64,000 nucleotides of DNA from Litchfieldia sinesaloumensis (GCF_900156865.1 NZ_LT732529.1:3520001-3584000), one strand, 5' to 3'. Counted from the first letter of the stretch, positions 45,082-56,090 are shown. Notes: generated by a model not told the origin, from the letters alone. Numbers and translations: made by a program.

Positions 45082-45817
45082 AAAAAATAGCTTGTGTAAA
45101 ATGTAAGATTGAATTCCAATAATAAGCGACTGTTACGAGAATCCCTACAACAAGAATACCCGGTAAGAGATTTGCAACTCGTATATTCGTAATACCTAGT
45201 AGGTTTGTTCCAATTGCAACAATCATTAATCCACCAGCTCCTGTCATTTCGACAATAAACGAGTCCATTAGCTCCGCTGGAACCCACTTATCAATTTGAG
45301 TAGCGAATAACGCTATCGCACCCTGATACAGGATTACTGGAACTGCAGAAAATAAAACACCAATTCCTAAAGTAGTCGTTAAAATTAAACTTGTAAATCC
45401 ATCTAGAATTGACTTTGTATATAGGACACTGTGATCATTACGTAATCCGCTATCCAATGCTCCGATGATAGCCATCGCACCAATAACAAATATTAAAGTA
45501 GCTGTAACAAAACCCTTTGCAATTGTACCTTCGCCAGATGAGCCACCAACCTTCCTTTCAATCCAACTACCTAATTTGTTCAACTTATCTTCTAGCCCCC
45601 ACCATTCGCCGAGGATGCCTCCAAAAACCAAACTAAAAATTACAATTAGGAATTGTTCACTTTTTAGTCCCATTTGGATACCTAATAAGCAAACAGCAAG
45701 TCCAATTCCATGCATAACTGTTGTTTTTATTTGTTCAGGAATTCGGTGTAATACCCTTCCTAGTAAGGTTCCAGCTGCAATACATAACCCGTTAACAATC
45801 GTACCTAATAGAACCAT
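45080..45817 (-). CDS. DUF554 family membrane protein (YdfK/YqgA)
   Basis: A 245-residue protein with about seven helices. DUF554 signatures: LGTIVNGLCIAAGTLLG at the N-terminus, GGILGEWWGLEDKLNKLG and FVTATLIFVIGAMAIIGALDSGL. Function unknown; a transport role is often assumed. AGGAG precedes the ATG. Its C-terminal codons touch the shared terminator. It sits between yyaC and parB. Confidence 0.9.
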   Translation of the reverse strand: MVLLGTIVNGLCIAAGTLLGRVLHRIPEQIKTTVMHGIGLAVCLLGIQMGLKSEQFLIVIFSLVFGGILGEWWGLEDKLNKLGSWIERKVGGSSGEGTIAKGFVTATLIFVIGAMAIIGALDSGLRNDHSVLYTKSILDGFTSLILTTTLGIGVLFSAVPVILYQGAIALFATQIDKWVPAELMDSFIVEMTGAGGLMIVAIGTNLLGITNIRVANLLPGILVVGILVTVAYYWNSILHFTQAIF

Positions 45818-45847
45818 GATTCATTTCTCCTATTTTTATCTGTAATA

Positions 45848-45900
45848 AAAAACGCTGCACGTCCTTATTTTAAAAAGGAATAAAAACATGCAGGTTTTTT
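45848..45900 (-). terminator. Terminator of parAB
   Basis: CTGCA/TGCAG outer arms and an inner CCTTTTT/AAATAAGG pairing; the minus strand runs into TTTTTTATT. It lies between parB and DUF554. Confidence 0.65.
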
Positions 45901-45907
45901 TGTTTTC

Positions 45908-46765
45908 TTATGAGATTTTGGGTGATTCAAGTAGTTCCAGAATTCTTTCAAGGTCATCATTTGAAAAGAACTCAATTTCTATCTTTCCCTTTTTCTTACT
46001 CTGTTTAATGGTAACCGATGTACCAAATCGTTCCCGTAAGAAAGATTCTTGTTCTTTAATAAAGATATCTTTTTCCTTTTTGGGCGGTTTGGATGTTTCA
46101 CGTGGAACATTTTGATTCAGTTGGTTAATTAAATTTTCTAATTGGCGAACATTAAGTTCCTCTGCAATTACTTTTTCAACAATAGCATTCAATTTTTCTT
46201 TCTTTTTAAGTCCCAAAAGTGTACGACCATGTCCCATTGACAGTTTTCCTTCAGAGATTAAGACTTGTACATGTTTAGGTAGAGAAAGAAGACGAAGATG
46301 GTTCGCAATATGTGGTCTACTTTTTCCTACTCTCTTTGCAAGTTGTTCCTGGGTGAGTTTTAAATGGTCGAGTAAGGATTGGTAAGCAAACGCTTCTTCA
46401 ATTGGCGATAAGTCCTCACGTTGTAGGTTTTCAAGTAATGCAATCTCCATCATTTGTTGCTCAGTTAATTCACGGACAACAACTGGAACTGTATTTAACT
46501 TTGCTTCTTTTGCAGCCCTAAAACGTCTTTCACCTGCAACGATCTGGAATCCCTTAATTGTTTTCCGAACAATTATAGGTTGTAAAATCCCATGTGTAAG
46601 GATTGATTCCTTTAACTCAGTAATTGCCTCCGGCTCGAATGTCTTCCTTGGTTGATAAGGATTTGGACGTAATTCATTAATTTTTATCTCTTGGACAACC
46701 TCTTCATTTCCAACTTCCATAGAAGTGAATAAAGCATTAATACCTTTACCTAATCCTTTAGCCAT
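45908..46765 (-). CDS. parB: Chromosome partitioning protein ParB (Spo0J)
   Basis: A 285-residue CTP-dependent DNA clamp that loads at parS and recruits SMC. N-terminal [12 protein letters not shown], CTPase motifs ([19 protein letters not shown]), the HTH for parS ([27 protein letters not shown]) and a C-terminal dimerisation domain. ATG 46765 overlaps the parA stop by 8 bp. A parS site lies within the gene, as in B. subtilis. Confidence 0.97.
   Translation of the reverse strand: MAKGLGKGINALFTSMEVGNEEVVQEIKINELRPNPYQPRKTFEPEAITELKESILTHGILQPIIVRKTIKGFQIVAGERRFRAAKEAKLNTVPVVVRELTEQQMMEIALLENLQREDLSPIEEAFAYQSLLDHLKLTQEQLAKRVGKSRPHIANHLRLLSLPKHVQVLISEGKLSMGHGRTLLGLKKKEKLNAIVEKVIAEELNVRQLENLINQLNQNVPRETSKPPKKEKDIFIKEQESFLRERFGTSVTIKQSKKKGKIEIEFFSNDDLERILELLESPKIS
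46094..46109. other. parS site inside parB
   Basis: TGTTTCACGTGGAACA; the minus strand TGTTCCACGTGAAACA is an exact consensus site, read in the parB frame as V-P-R-E-T. Equivalent to the spo0J-internal parS of B. subtilis. Confidence 0.95.
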
Positions 46766-47519
46766 TTACAATCACTTCCTTTGCAAGTTCTAAGTAAACT
46801 TCCGCACCTCTTGATTTTGGATCATAAATGATGATTGGTTCGCCGTGACTTGGTGCTTCACTTAAACGAATATTCCTTGGAATAATAGTTTTATATACTT
46901 TATCTTGGAAATACTTTTTCACTTCTTCAATGACTTGGATACCTAAGTTAGTTCTTGCGTCAAGCATAGTTAAAAGAACTCCATCTATCATCAGTTCTGT
47001 ATTGAGGTGTTTTTGTACTAATCGAATGGTATTTAATAGCTGGCTAAGCCCTTCGAGTGCGTAATATTCACACTGAACTGGTATTACCACAGTATCTGAT
47101 GCTGTTAACGCATTTAGCGTTAATAAACCTAGTGATGGAGGGCAATCAATGATGATATAGTCATATTGATCCTTCACTTCTTCTAGTGCTCTTTTCAGAC
47201 GTACTTCACGAGAAATTGTTGGGACTAATTCAATTTCTGCGCCAGCTAATTGTATTGTTGCTGGAATTATATTTAAATTTTCAACAACTGTTGGGACGGT
47301 TACATTTTTTGCTTCAACATCCTCAACAAGAACATCATAAATACATTCATCTATATTTGCTTTTTCTATGCCACATCCACTTGTTGCATTACCTTGAGGA
47401 TCAATGTCAACAAGTAATACTTTTTTTCCAACATAGGCTAAGCATGCACTAAGGTTAACAGAAGTAGTCGTTTTACCTACTCCACCCTTTTGGTTAGCGA
47501 TTGAGATGATTTTCCCCAC
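46758..47519 (-). CDS. parA: Chromosome partitioning ATPase ParA (Soj)
   Basis: A 253-residue deviant Walker ATPase. [14 protein letters not shown] (residues about 9-22) is the ParA-type P-loop with signature lysine, followed by [11 protein letters not shown] and the IIDCPPSLG switch. It binds DNA as an ATP dimer and regulates DnaA activity in response to ParB. Starts with GTG at 47519 after AGGTGA. Confidence 0.96.
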   Translation of the reverse strand: MGKIISIANQKGGVGKTTTSVNLSACLAYVGKKVLLVDIDPQGNATSGCGIEKANIDECIYDVLVEDVEAKNVTVPTVVENLNIIPATIQLAGAEIELVPTISREVRLKRALEEVKDQYDYIIIDCPPSLGLLTLNALTASDTVVIPVQCEYYALEGLSQLLNTIRLVQKHLNTELMIDGVLLTMLDARTNLGIQVIEEVKKYFQDKVYKTIIPRNIRLSEAPSHGEPIIIYDPKSRGAEVYLELAKEVIVNG

Positions 47520-47787
47520 GATGTCACCTACTTTCTACTATCCTACTTATTTTTTGCATAGTGAGGTCTTTATAAAGTGCTCTATTATAGCCCACGGATA
47601 CTAATGTACCTCGAGAAAGTGTAGCATTCTCTTTGAAACCGTGTTCGAGTAAGTTCCTTTCAAGGCCTTAACTAAGTCAGTCACAGTTTGTGAACCTCTT
47701 TTGAACAAGTTAATTCTATCACTTTTTCTATTCTATCATGAAAAAATGATAGGGTTTATCTTTTTTAAATAAAAATTTTAACGAAAA

Positions 47788-47803
47788 TGTTTCACGTGAA
47801 ACA
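47788..47803. other. Intergenic parS site
   Basis: TGTTTCACGTGAAACA, a perfect 16-bp palindrome extended symmetrically by AAAA/TTTT. It lies between noc and parA and is the only non-coding parS in the window. Confidence 0.97.
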
Positions 47804-47848
47804 TTTTGATTGAAAGTTGATATACTTCATATGTAAAAAGGAATCAAA

Positions 47849-47885
47849 AAACATTCCTCACTTTGTTAAGTAAGGAATGTTTATG
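47849..47885 (-). terminator. Terminator of noc
   Basis: AAACATTCCTCACTT pairs with AAGTAAGGAATGTTT with one mismatch; the minus strand continues TTTTTTGATT. Confidence 0.85.
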
Positions 47886-47889
47886 TTTA

Positions 47890-48798
47890 TTATTTATTTT
47901 TTGGAATTCGAATTGTAAATTGATAAAAATCGTCGAATTCTTCTTCTTCAGTATTTAATGAGACACCACTTTCTTCAACCATTGTTAGCGACTGGCGAAT
48001 GGTATTCATAGCTATTCTCATGTCACGACTTACAGCTTTAAATTTAGGCTTAGGTCGTTTCTGTTCTCTTTCTAATTCAAGTATTTTAACGACACGATCC
48101 TCAGTTTGCTTTACATTCAACTCTTTTTCAATGATGTCGTGCATTAACTTGATTTGCTTTTCAGGGTCCTTTAGAGGGATTAGGGCTCTTGCATGACGCT
48201 CTGTTAGCTTCTTTTGCATAAGGACCTGTTGGACTTCTTCAGGCAACTTTAATAAACGTAGCTTATTTGCGATTGTCGACTGACCTTTACCCAAACGTTG
48301 AGCTAACGCTTCTTGTGTAAGATTATGTAATTCTATTAATCTAGCATACGCATACGCTTCTTCAATCGCTGACAGTTCTTCACGTTGTAAATTCTCAATT
48401 AATGCAACGGACGCTGTTTCTGCATCATTGAATTCTTTAATAATGGCCGGTATTGTCTCCCATTCTAATGTTTGAACGGCTCTCCAACGTCGTTCACCAG
48501 CTATAATTTCATACTGATTATCATCAAATTGTCTGACAACAATTGGCTGAATAATCCCATGTGTACGTATGGTTAATGCAAGTTCCCTAATTTTATCTTC
48601 TGCAAAAACAGTTCTTGGTTGATATCGGTTTGGGACAATTTCAATTATTGGAATTTGTCTTACTTCTTCATTCAGGTGTGTATCTTCATCCTCTATTGAA
48701 TCATGTAATTGTGTGTCTACCACCTGTTCTTGATCCGTTTGTTGTTTGTCATCATCTTTTTCACCAATGCTAAATAACCGTGAAAATGGATGCCTCAT
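47890..48798 (-). CDS. noc: Nucleoid occlusion protein Noc
   Basis: A 302-residue ParB paralogue that blocks division over the nucleoid. The N-terminus [15 protein letters not shown] is the amphipathic membrane-targeting helix; an acidic linker, the CTPase motifs ([18 protein letters not shown]) and the HTH ([27 protein letters not shown]) follow. The HTH differs from ParB at parS-specifying residues. ATG 48798 is chosen because the membrane helix must be N-terminal. Slightly longer than B. subtilis Noc (283). Confidence 0.95.
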   Translation of the reverse strand: MRHPFSRLFSIGEKDDDKQQTDQEQVVDTQLHDSIEDEDTHLNEEVRQIPIIEIVPNRYQPRTVFAEDKIRELALTIRTHGIIQPIVVRQFDDNQYEIIAGERRWRAVQTLEWETIPAIIKEFNDAETASVALIENLQREELSAIEEAYAYARLIELHNLTQEALAQRLGKGQSTIANKLRLLKLPEEVQQVLMQKKLTERHARALIPLKDPEKQIKLMHDIIEKELNVKQTEDRVVKILELEREQKRPKPKFKAVSRDMRIAMNTIRQSLTMVEESGVSLNTEEEEFDDFYQFTIRIPKNK

Positions 48799-48829
48799 AA
48801 TTCCACCACCCCTTAGAACTCCCACTAAT

Positions 48830-49015
48830 CAAATGCGCCTTGGCGTATTTTCGCCCGATTTTTTTGGCCCACACGAGGTGGGTCACAAAGACGTTGCCAC
48901 GGGAGGTGGCATTCTTAGTCTTTGATTTTAAGTTCGAAAAATTCCCATTGAAAAATCGTGGCATTCGCCCGAGGCTTAACTTATATAGTCAGGGGTTGAT
49001 CCCCTCACGTTAAAT
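48830..49015. repeat. Dispersed nested-hairpin repeat, copy 2
   Basis: CCCACACGAGGTGGG is one hairpin; AAAGAC-GTT-GCCAC-GGGAG-GTGGC-ATTCTTA-GTCTTT is a nested double stem. It ends with AGGGGTTGATCCCCT. The element fills the noc-rsmG gap (48799-49228), GC-rich relative to its surroundings; no gene was seen there. Confidence 0.75.
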
Positions 49016-49186
49016 CGTTACACTTTACATCCTAATCCTAACCCACCACTTACATAGTGATATTCTATTATATAAAGCTAACAATTCTCTATTCTCTCTC
49101 TCATTCCTTCTATTATAACACGGATTTTACAAAAATCTTCTATCTTTCTACTAATTCACGAGGTTATACGAAATATACAAATTGAA

Positions 49187-49213
49187 ATAAAATCGTCCAC
49201 CAAATGGTGGAAC
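49187..49213 (-). terminator. Terminator of mnmG-rsmG
   Basis: On the minus strand CCACC-ATTT-GGTGG is followed by ACGATTTTATTTC. A longer alternative pairing reaches into the rsmG C-terminal codons. Confidence 0.65.
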
Positions 49214-49228
49214 CTATCAAAGATAAGA

Positions 49229-49945
49229 TTACATGATTGGTGAACGATTTGGTGTACCTGGTTTACGAGGGTATTTTTTGGGTGTTGATTTTTTCTTTTC
49301 AATGATTACAATATTTCGATCACTATTCTCTAGCGGTAATAAAAAGTGATGTACATCTTTTACATTTCCACCCAGTGTTGCAATAGCCTTCTTGCCATCC
49401 TCTAGTTCTTCAGAGACGGATGCAGCCTTCATGGCAATGAAAGTTCCATTTACCTTTACTAGTGGCAAACATAATTCACTTAAGACAGACATTCTTGCAA
49501 CTGCCCTTGCCATTACAATATCATAAGATTCACGAACCTCACCCTTTTGGCCGAAAGTTTCAGCCCTGTCGTGATGAAATGTCATATTCTCAAGCTGAAG
49601 GGATTTTGTGAGTTCCTGAAGGAACGTTATACGTTTTTGCAAAGAATCAACAATCGAAATCTTAAGATGTGGAAAACAAATTTTGAGTGGAATGCTTGGA
49701 AATCCTGCACCCGCTCCCACATCACAGATTGAGTAATCATTTGAAAAGTCAAAATAAAACGCTGCTGAGATAGAATCATAAAAATGCTTTAAATAGACCT
49801 CAGGCTTATCTGTAATTGCCGTAAGGTTCATTTTCTCATTCCAATCAACCAATAATTTATAATACGTTTCAAACTGATTAAGTTGGGTCGGAGAAAGGGA
49901 TATCCCTTTCTCCTCCAACATTGATGTAAATAATGATATGTCCAT
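49229..49945 (-). CDS. rsmG: 16S rRNA (guanine527-N7)-methyltransferase RsmG (GidB)
   Basis: A 238-residue Rossmann-fold SAM methyltransferase. Motifs: [30 protein letters not shown] (SAM loop, about 72-86) and the [15 protein letters not shown] segment. It methylates G527 of 16S rRNA; loss gives low-level streptomycin resistance. Follows mnmG by 17 bp in one operon. A basic C-terminal tail ([18 protein letters not shown]) is typical of Bacilli. Confidence 0.97.
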   Translation of the reverse strand: MDISLFTSMLEEKGISLSPTQLNQFETYYKLLVDWNEKMNLTAITDKPEVYLKHFYDSISAAFYFDFSNDYSICDVGAGAGFPSIPLKICFPHLKISIVDSLQKRITFLQELTKSLQLENMTFHHDRAETFGQKGEVRESYDIVMARAVARMSVLSELCLPLVKVNGTFIAMKAASVSEELEDGKKAIATLGGNVKDVHHFLLPLENSDRNIVIIEKKKSTPKKYPRKPGTPNRSPIM

Positions 49946-49962
49946 AATAATATTTCCTTTCC

Positions 49963-51846
49963 TTAATCAACACGGGCAATTTTGCCTTGCTCTAAATATA
50001 CGAGCAGTATCGAAATATCAGCTGGATTTACACCCGATATCCTTGAAGCCTGGGCAAGTGATAAAGGATGAACCTCCTTTAAATTTGCTCTTGCTTCATT
50101 CGCTAGACCAGAAATTGCATCATAATCAATGTTTTCCGGAATCTTTTTGTCTTCCATTCGCTTTAGTTTGTCTACTTGCTGTAAGGATTTTTGGATATAT
50201 CCCTCATACTTAATCTGAATTTCAATTTGTTCTGCAACATCAGGATGTATTTCTTGATCATTAGGTACCAATAGACTGATATGCTCATACGTCATCTCTG
50301 GTCGTTTTAATAAATCACTTGCAAGTATTCCGTCCTTTAGTTCACTTCCTCCAACTGAACGGATGAGTTCCTGTACCTCAGCTGTTGGTTTAATTCTAAT
50401 ACCTTGCAGTCGTTCCATCTCCTGTTTAATCGCATTCTTTTTGTCGATAAATTGTCGATATCTTTCTTCAGAAATCAAACCAACTTCATGGCCTATTTCG
50501 GTTAACCGTAAATCTGCATTGTCATGACGCAGAAGTAAACGATATTCAGCACGGGACGTTAATAATCGATATGGCTCAGCAGTCCCTTTTGTTACTAGGT
50601 CATCAATAAGTACCCCTATATAAGCATCTGAGCGACTTAGAATGACCTCATCCTGATTTAGAGCACGCCGTCCTGCATTTATACCAGCCATAATCCCTTG
50701 GGCTGCAGCTTCTTCGTAACCAGACGTTCCATTAATTTGCCCTGCAGTATAAAGGTTTTTTACTTTTTTAGTTTCTAATGTTGGCCATAGCTGGGTTGGA
50801 ATAATCGCGTCATATTCAATTGCGTATCCTGGTCTCATCATTTGTGCATTTTCCAGTCCTGGAACAGAGGCAATTAATTGATGTTGTACATCTTCAGGTA
50901 AGCTTGTAGAAAGTCCTTGAACATATACTTCCTGAGTATTTCTACCCTCTGGCTCTAAAAAGATTTGATGTCTAGGCTTGTCATGGAAACGAACAACCTT
51001 GTCTTCAATTGATGGACAATAACGTGGTCCACTACCCTTAATCATTCCTGAATACATCGGAGAACGATGTAAGTTAGCATCAATAATCTGATGTGTTTCA
51101 GGGCTTGTATAAGTCAACCAACATGGAAGTTGATCTGTAATATATTTAGTCGTTTCATAAGAAAAGGCTCTAGGTGTTTCATCACCTGGTTGTATTTCTG
51201 TTTTACTATAGTCAATTGTATGGCTATTTACACGCGGTGGTGTACCTGTTTTAAAACGAACTAATTGAAAACCTAATTCCTCTAGATGCTCCGATAACTC
51301 AATAGACGGCTGTTGATTATTCGGTCCACTTGAGTATTTTAATTCACCAATAATAATTTCTCCGCGTAAAAAAGTACCAGTTGTAATAATAACTGTTTTT
51401 GCTTGATATTTAGCCCCTGTTTTTGTGATAACTCCTTTACACACATCATCTTCAACAATTAAGCGTTCTACCATTCCTTGAACAAGGGTTAAATTTCTTT
51501 CATTTTCTAACGTTTTTTTCATTTCATGCTGATAGGAAAACTTGTCTGCCTGTGCTCTTAATGCACGTACTGCAGGACCTTTTCCAGTATTAAGCATCCT
51601 CATTTGAATATGTGTTTTATCGATATTTTTTGCCATTTCGCCACCTAAGGCATCGATTTCTCGAACTACCGTACCTTTTGCTGGTCCTCCGACCGATGGA
51701 TTACATGGCATAAATGCAACCATATCTAGATTAATTGTTATCATAAGCGTTTTAGCACCTTGTCGGGCAGAAGCTAATCCCGCTTCACAGCCCGCATGCC
51801 CTGCACCAATAACGATAACATCATAATAACCGGCATCAAAGCTCAA
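49963..51846 (-). CDS. mnmG: tRNA uridine 5-carboxymethylaminomethyl modification enzyme MnmG (GidA)
   Basis: A 627-residue FAD enzyme that with MnmE adds the cmnm5 group to U34 of several tRNAs. FAD motif [13 protein letters not shown] near residues 11-22, the conserved [11 protein letters not shown], and the GidA C-terminal helical domain. The start is a TTG at 51846 with AGGAGG eight bases upstream; the longer frame to 51888 has no ribosome site. It follows mnmE by 104 bp, with a weak GGTCAT/ATGACC hairpin between. Confidence 0.97.
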   Translation of the reverse strand: MSFDAGYYDVIVIGAGHAGCEAGLASARQGAKTLMITINLDMVAFMPCNPSVGGPAKGTVVREIDALGGEMAKNIDKTHIQMRMLNTGKGPAVRALRAQADKFSYQHEMKKTLENERNLTLVQGMVERLIVEDDVCKGVITKTGAKYQAKTVIITTGTFLRGEIIIGELKYSSGPNNQQPSIELSEHLEELGFQLVRFKTGTPPRVNSHTIDYSKTEIQPGDETPRAFSYETTKYITDQLPCWLTYTSPETHQIIDANLHRSPMYSGMIKGSGPRYCPSIEDKVVRFHDKPRHQIFLEPEGRNTQEVYVQGLSTSLPEDVQHQLIASVPGLENAQMMRPGYAIEYDAIIPTQLWPTLETKKVKNLYTAGQINGTSGYEEAAAQGIMAGINAGRRALNQDEVILSRSDAYIGVLIDDLVTKGTAEPYRLLTSRAEYRLLLRHDNADLRLTEIGHEVGLISEERYRQFIDKKNAIKQEMERLQGIRIKPTAEVQELIRSVGGSELKDGILASDLLKRPEMTYEHISLLVPNDQEIHPDVAEQIEIQIKYEGYIQKSLQQVDKLKRMEDKKIPENIDYDAISGLANEARANLKEVHPLSLAQASRISGVNPADISILLVYLEQGKIARVD

Positions 51847-51950
51847 TGTTAATTCCTCCTCTATAAGGATGTTAAATGGCGCGAACAAAGGTCATAAACA
51901 TAAATACCATGACCCATTAAGCCAACTTAATCCTTTTATACTACTTTAGT

Positions 51951-53327
51951 CTATTTTCCTAAACAGAATTGTGAGAATAGCTGATTAATCAGGCTCTCAT
52001 GAACTGCATCTCCAATAATTTCCCCTAATAGCTCCCACGTTCTAGTCAAATCTATTTGAACCATATCAATTGGTAAATCAGACTCAGCACCCGAAATTGC
52101 TTCTTCAATTGATTTCTTTGCTTGTGTTAACAAAGCAATATGACGTGAATTAGACACATATGTTAAATCATTTGCCTCGACATTACCTTTAAAAAACAAA
52201 GAGGAAATCGCTTCTTCTAAATCATCTACACCCTCTTCTTCTAATAAAGAGGTTGTGACAATTGGATAGTTTTTAGCAAGTTGCTTGATCTTTTCCATAT
52301 TTATTTTTTGAGGAAGGTCTGTTTTATTAATGATAACGATTGTTTCCATACCAGAAACAGCTTCAAATAGTCGCTCATCCTCTTCCGTAAACTCATCTCC
52401 ATGGTTTAACACTAGTAAAATTAGATCAGCTTTTTTCAAAACCTCGCGTGATCGCTCTACGCCAATTCTCTCTACAATATCTTCAGTCTCACGTATACCA
52501 GCTGTATCTACAAGACGAAGCGGAACTCCTCGAACATTAACATACTCCTCAATTACATCTCGAGTTGTACCAGGAATATCAGTAACAATTGCCTTATTTT
52601 CATGAACAAGACTATTTAATAATGAGGACTTTCCAACATTCGGCCTACCTATAATAACAGTAGATAAACCTTCTCGTAAAATTTTTCCCTGGTTGGAGGT
52701 TTCTAGTAATCGTATGATTTCATCTCGTACTTTACCGCTTTTCTCAAGTAATACACGATGGGTCATTTCCTCAACATCATCGTACTCTGGGTAATCGATA
52801 TTGACTTCAATATGCGCTAAGGTTTCAAGTAATTCTTGGCGCAAACGGTTTATCAGAGTCGATAATTTCCCTTCCATTTGTCCAATTGCTACATTCATCG
52901 CACGATCAGTTTTTGCACGAATAAGATCCATGACTGCTTCTGCTTGTGAAAGGTCGATACGTCCATTTAGAAATGCCCGCTTTGTAAATTCACCAGGTTC
53001 AGCAAGCCTTGCCCCATTTGAAAGAACTAATTGTAGTACTCGATTGACCGAAACTAGTCCCCCATGACAATTAATTTCTATTACGTCCTCTCTTGTGAAG
53101 GTTTTAGGTCCCTTCATCAACGTTAGCATTACTTCCTCAACGACTTGATTTGTATCTGGATCGACAATATGTCCATAATGAATCGTATGTGATTCAACCT
53201 CTTTTAAATTTTTCCCTTTAAATACTCTACTTGCTATCTCAACTGCTTCATCTCCGCTTAAACGAACAATTGCAATTGCTCCTTCTCCCATTGGAGTTGA
53301 AATGGCTGCTATTGTATCAAACTCCAT
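51951..53327 (-). CDS. mnmE: tRNA modification GTPase MnmE (TrmE/ThdF)
   Basis: A 458-residue potassium-activated GTPase, partner of MnmG. N-terminal formyl-THF-binding domain ([22 protein letters not shown]), a helical domain with an inserted G domain (GRPNVGKSS about 226-234, [21 protein letters not shown]) and the terminal CLGK with catalytic Cys455. GGTGAT precedes the ATG. It follows jag after a 310-bp gap rich in DnaA boxes. Confidence 0.97.
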   Translation of the reverse strand: MEFDTIAAISTPMGEGAIAIVRLSGDEAVEIASRVFKGKNLKEVESHTIHYGHIVDPDTNQVVEEVMLTLMKGPKTFTREDVIEINCHGGLVSVNRVLQLVLSNGARLAEPGEFTKRAFLNGRIDLSQAEAVMDLIRAKTDRAMNVAIGQMEGKLSTLINRLRQELLETLAHIEVNIDYPEYDDVEEMTHRVLLEKSGKVRDEIIRLLETSNQGKILREGLSTVIIGRPNVGKSSLLNSLVHENKAIVTDIPGTTRDVIEEYVNVRGVPLRLVDTAGIRETEDIVERIGVERSREVLKKADLILLVLNHGDEFTEEDERLFEAVSGMETIVIINKTDLPQKINMEKIKQLAKNYPIVTTSLLEEEGVDDLEEAISSLFFKGNVEANDLTYVSNSRHIALLTQAKKSIEEAISGAESDLPIDMVQIDLTRTWELLGEIIGDAVHESLINQLFSQFCLGK

Positions 53328-53391
53328 TTTATCACCTTCTTATATATAAACATTCAGAATGATTTGTTCTACTTTAATACTTCTTAAAACA

Positions 53392-53512
53392 TGTGAATAA
53401 CTCGTATTGATTCTTTTATTACTAGTATGACCTATTTATCCACACCGATAACCAGTCTATGTTTTTCCCAAAACAAACTATACTCCATTTTATCTTATCA
53501 ACATGTGAATAA
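53392..53512. other. DnaA-box cluster between jag and mnmE
   Basis: A perfect TTATCCACA at 53436-53444 and one-mismatch boxes at 53392 (TGTGAATAA), 53495 (TTATCAACA) and 53504 (TGTGAATAA). B. subtilis has a DnaA-box cluster near jag, so this is a probable orthologous site. It fills the 53328-53637 gap with the jag terminator. Confidence 0.55.
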
Positions 53513-53596
53513 CAATAATAGAGAACTCTTAAATACATAACAAATAATTATCTTTCTTGTACTATAACAGTCGTTTAAACCATTTAAAAAAACAGG

Positions 53597-53636
53597 CCAA
53601 AAAAGAAGCCTAGGCAATTGCCTAGGCTTCTTTTTT
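53597..53636 (-). terminator. Terminator of the rnpA-yidC-jag operon
   Basis: A long perfect palindrome: AAAAGAAGCCTAGGCAA with TTGCCTAGGCTTCTTTT, flanked by further A and T runs. One of the strongest hairpins in the window. Confidence 0.93.
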
Positions 53637-53637
53637 C

Positions 53638-54258
53638 TTATTTTGCTGGAGATATTACAATATGGCGGTTTGGGTCTGAACCACTTGAAGAAGTTTTGAC
53701 CTGTTTGTGATTTGCCAGTGCAGTATGGATAACCTTCCTTTCATATGAAGGCATTGGCTCCAACTTCACTTCTTGCTTCGTTCGAATTGCTTTATCTGCA
53801 AGTCGCTCTGCTAGTTGTATTAAAGTTTCTTCGCGACGGCCACGATAATTTTCAGCATCCACCATGATGTTCAGATAATGATTTGCATATCGATTTGCAA
53901 CCAATTGTGTTAAATATTGAAGTGAATTTAATGTTTGGCCCCTTTTTCCAATTAAAACAGCAATTTTTTCGCCTGATAATTGGAATGTGACATTCTTTCC
54001 ATTTCGAGTAACTTCTAATTTAGCAGGTACCCCCATTGATGAAACGACATTTTCTAAAAATTCCTGTGCCTTTTCAACGGGATCAATTTTCACTGTTACT
54101 TTAACAACAGCTGGCTTTGTACCAAAAATACCAAATATTCCCTTTTTACCTTCATCGATGATTTGTATATCGCTGCGGTCTCTTGTTGTGTTAAGTTGAG
54201 CTAAAGCTGATTCTACTGCTTCATCGACGTTTTGCCCTGTAGCAGTTACTTGTTTCAC
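53638..54258 (-). CDS. jag: RNA-binding protein Jag (KhpB/EloR)
   Basis: A 206-residue protein. Jag_N domain (about 1-50, [18 protein letters not shown]), KH domain with [13 protein letters not shown] (about 110-122) and C-terminal R3H domain ([17 protein letters not shown], then [13 protein letters not shown]). It is an RNA-binding partner of KhpA that affects elongation in cocci. The start is GTG 54258, overlapping the yidC stop (GTGA), with GGAGG upstream. Confidence 0.95.
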   Translation of the reverse strand: MKQVTATGQNVDEAVESALAQLNTTRDRSDIQIIDEGKKGIFGIFGTKPAVVKVTVKIDPVEKAQEFLENVVSSMGVPAKLEVTRNGKNVTFQLSGEKIAVLIGKRGQTLNSLQYLTQLVANRYANHYLNIMVDAENYRGRREETLIQLAERLADKAIRTKQEVKLEPMPSYERKVIHTALANHKQVKTSSSGSDPNRHIVISPAK

Positions 54259-55028
54259 TTTTTGGCTCCTCCCACATTTCCAGATTTCGCTGCTCTAATA
54301 TCTGGACCTTTAATTAAAATGGTTTGAACAATCATAAATATATTACCTACAACCCAGTATAATGATAAAGCAGCTGGGAAACTAATCGCGAAGACAACGA
54401 TCATGATTGGCATTAACCATAACATCATTGCCATTTGAGGATTGTTTTCCATGCCCATCATCGTAATTTTTTGCTGGATAAATGTTGTTACACCTGCTAC
54501 TAAAGGAAGAATAAAGTATGGATCTGATTCACCTAAATCAAACCATAAAAAATTATGCTCTGCGATTTCTGTTGTTCTCATAATCGCATGGTAAAATCCA
54601 ATTAAGATTGGCATTTGGATTAATAATGGAAAACACCCTGCTAACGGATTAACACCGTGCTTTTGAAATAACTGCATGGTTTCTTGCTGCAACTTTTGTT
54701 GTGTTGCTTGATCCTTTGAGCTATATTTTTCTCGAAGTGCCTTCATCTCTGGCTGAATAGCTTGCATAGCCTTAGAACTTTTTGTTTGTTTAATCATTAA
54801 TGGTAATAACGCAAAACGTATTAATAATGTAACGATAATAATTGCTAAACCATAATCACTGCCTAGTAGTTCAGCAAAGTATGTAATAAGCCAGGATAGA
54901 GGATAAACAAAATATTTATTCCATACCCCTTCACTTTCGGTGGTAATTGGTTCATTAATCTCGGTACAGCCCGATAAAAGAAGTACTATACCAATCAGCG
55001 CACTTAGTAGTAATATTCGCCTTTTCAA
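54255..55028 (-). CDS. yidC: Membrane protein insertase YidC (SpoIIIJ/OxaA)
   Basis: A 257-residue lipoprotein insertase. Signal peptide with lipobox LLSGC (Cys21), then five helices. The hydrophilic-groove arginine lies in [10 protein letters not shown] (about residue 73). The cytoplasmic coiled loop carries [11 protein letters not shown]. It inserts membrane proteins with or without Sec; SpoIIIJ is the paralogue needed for sporulation. TTG start at 55028 with GGAGG eight bases upstream. Overlaps jag by 4 bp. Confidence 0.96.
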   Translation of the reverse strand: MKRRILLLSALIGIVLLLSGCTEINEPITTESEGVWNKYFVYPLSWLITYFAELLGSDYGLAIIIVTLLIRFALLPLMIKQTKSSKAMQAIQPEMKALREKYSSKDQATQQKLQQETMQLFQKHGVNPLAGCFPLLIQMPILIGFYHAIMRTTEIAEHNFLWFDLGESDPYFILPLVAGVTTFIQQKITMMGMENNPQMAMMLWLMPIMIVVFAISFPAALSLYWVVGNIFMIVQTILIKGPDIRAAKSGNVGGAKK

Positions 55029-55176
55029 CTACATTTCCTCCCAGTTCTAAATATCTTCAAGGTCAATATTTATCTCATAAACATATTGATTCGTGAAAAA
55101 ATCAATATGTCCTTTGTATTCTACCATTTTTGTATAAAAATTTCTTTATAACGATAGAAAATTATCAACAATTTTT

Positions 55177-55515
55177 CTACTTCTTAAACGCCTTTGCCAG
55201 CTTTAACACATGAAGGAGACTTTTCTTCACTTCTTCATAACTCATCTCTGCCACCGGCTTCCTCGCAATAACTACATAATCTCTCTCTTTAACTAACATT
55301 TTATGTTCTAAAAAGAATTGACGGATTAGACGTTTAATGCGATTTCGTGTAACAGCGTTTCCAATCTTTTTACTAACAGATAGCCCAATTCGAAAGTGAT
55401 CTTGCTCTTCCTTTTGTAAGACATATACAACAAATTGTCGATTGGCAGTAGACTTTCCTGTTTTAAACACCGTTTGAAAGTCTTGGTTCTTTTTAATACG
55501 GTATTCTTTTTTCAT
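55177..55515 (-). CDS. rnpA: Ribonuclease P protein component
   Basis: A 112-residue basic protein with the RnpA motif [15 protein letters not shown] RNR ([12 protein letters not shown]) and [18 protein letters not shown]-terminus. It assists the RNase P RNA in 5' maturation of tRNA. The ATG at 55515 is the family start; the frame extends upstream without support. Between rpmH and yidC, the universal Bacillus order. Confidence 0.96.
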   Translation of the reverse strand: MKKEYRIKKNQDFQTVFKTGKSTANRQFVVYVLQKEEQDHFRIGLSVSKKIGNAVTRNRIKRLIRQFFLEHKMLVKERDYVVIARKPVAEMSYEEVKKSLLHVLKLAKAFKK

Positions 55516-55611
55516 TTCCGAACAACTCCCGTACACAAAAACACGTTTAATTTCAATGATCCCTACCCATACATAGTATGGGCATAAGGAAAATTGAAAT
55601 AAACCTTTTTA

Positions 55612-55644
55612 TTGAAAAAAAGACCACTGACGTTTCAGTGGTCT
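55612..55644 (-). terminator. Terminator overlapping the rpmH stop codon
   Basis: GACCACTGA and TCAGTGGTC arms (55622-55643); the minus strand continues TTTTTTTC. The upstream arm includes the rpmH stop codon. Confidence 0.85.
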
Positions 55645-55777
55645 ATGCTGATAATACTTTTCTTCCTTTTCTACGACGACGAGCTAAGACTTTACGTCCG
55701 TTTTTAGAGCTCATTCGACTACGGAAACCGTGAACTTTGCTGTGTTTACGTTTGCTTGGTTGATATGTTCTTTTCAT
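55643..55777 (-). CDS. rpmH: 50S ribosomal protein L34
   Basis: A 44-residue highly basic protein: [19 protein letters not shown], then RMSS, and [17 protein letters not shown] to the TAG at 55643. This is the canonical L34 sequence and length. GGAGGTG lies before the ATG at 55777. It marks the left border of oriC in Bacilli; transcription runs away from the origin. Confidence 0.97.
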   Translation of the reverse strand: MKRTYQPSKRKHSKVHGFRSRMSSKNGRKVLARRRRKGRKVLSA

Positions 55778-56014
55778 TATATGACACCTCCCTGAGGAAT
55801 TAACTCTCATTTACACATAAGACAGTCTAACTAATTATAGTGAAAACACATAAAAGATGTCAACCTAATTTGAAATACTATATTTTGGATAAGAAGTTTT
55901 TTATTACAAAGAATTATGTAGAAATTCTAATTTCTACCTCTCTTGATTCCTTATTTATTATATTAAGGCTGTTTTCGCAAACTTTGTTGTTTTTAATACC
56001 CTTGATTTACGCTG

Positions 56015-56090
56015 TAGGCGGATGCTTTTGACGCACAGGATGTGCTAGTACCGACTTTGCCACAGGACGTGGCGGTTTTTGTCGGCCAGT
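56015..56090. repeat. Dispersed nested-hairpin repeat, copy 3
   Basis: GCACA-GGA-TGTGC (56033-56045) is followed by CCGAC-TTT-GCCAC-AGGAC-GTGGC-GGTTTTT-GTCGG (about 56050-56083), a nested double stem. The same plan as the copy at 48830-49015, with compensatory outer stems. Located between rpmH and the DnaA boxes. Confidence 0.8.

Larger units (their letters stand above)
47520..47889. other. Non-coding region parA-noc containing parS
   Basis: A 370-bp gap holding the parA promoter region, a perfect parS at 47788-47803 and the noc terminator. Nothing else was recognised. Confidence 0.6.

Noticed and set aside
51888..51914. Hairpin GGTCAT/ATGACC between mnmE and mnmG as a terminator
   Set aside because: The T run is too short (TTTG); noted only under mnmG.
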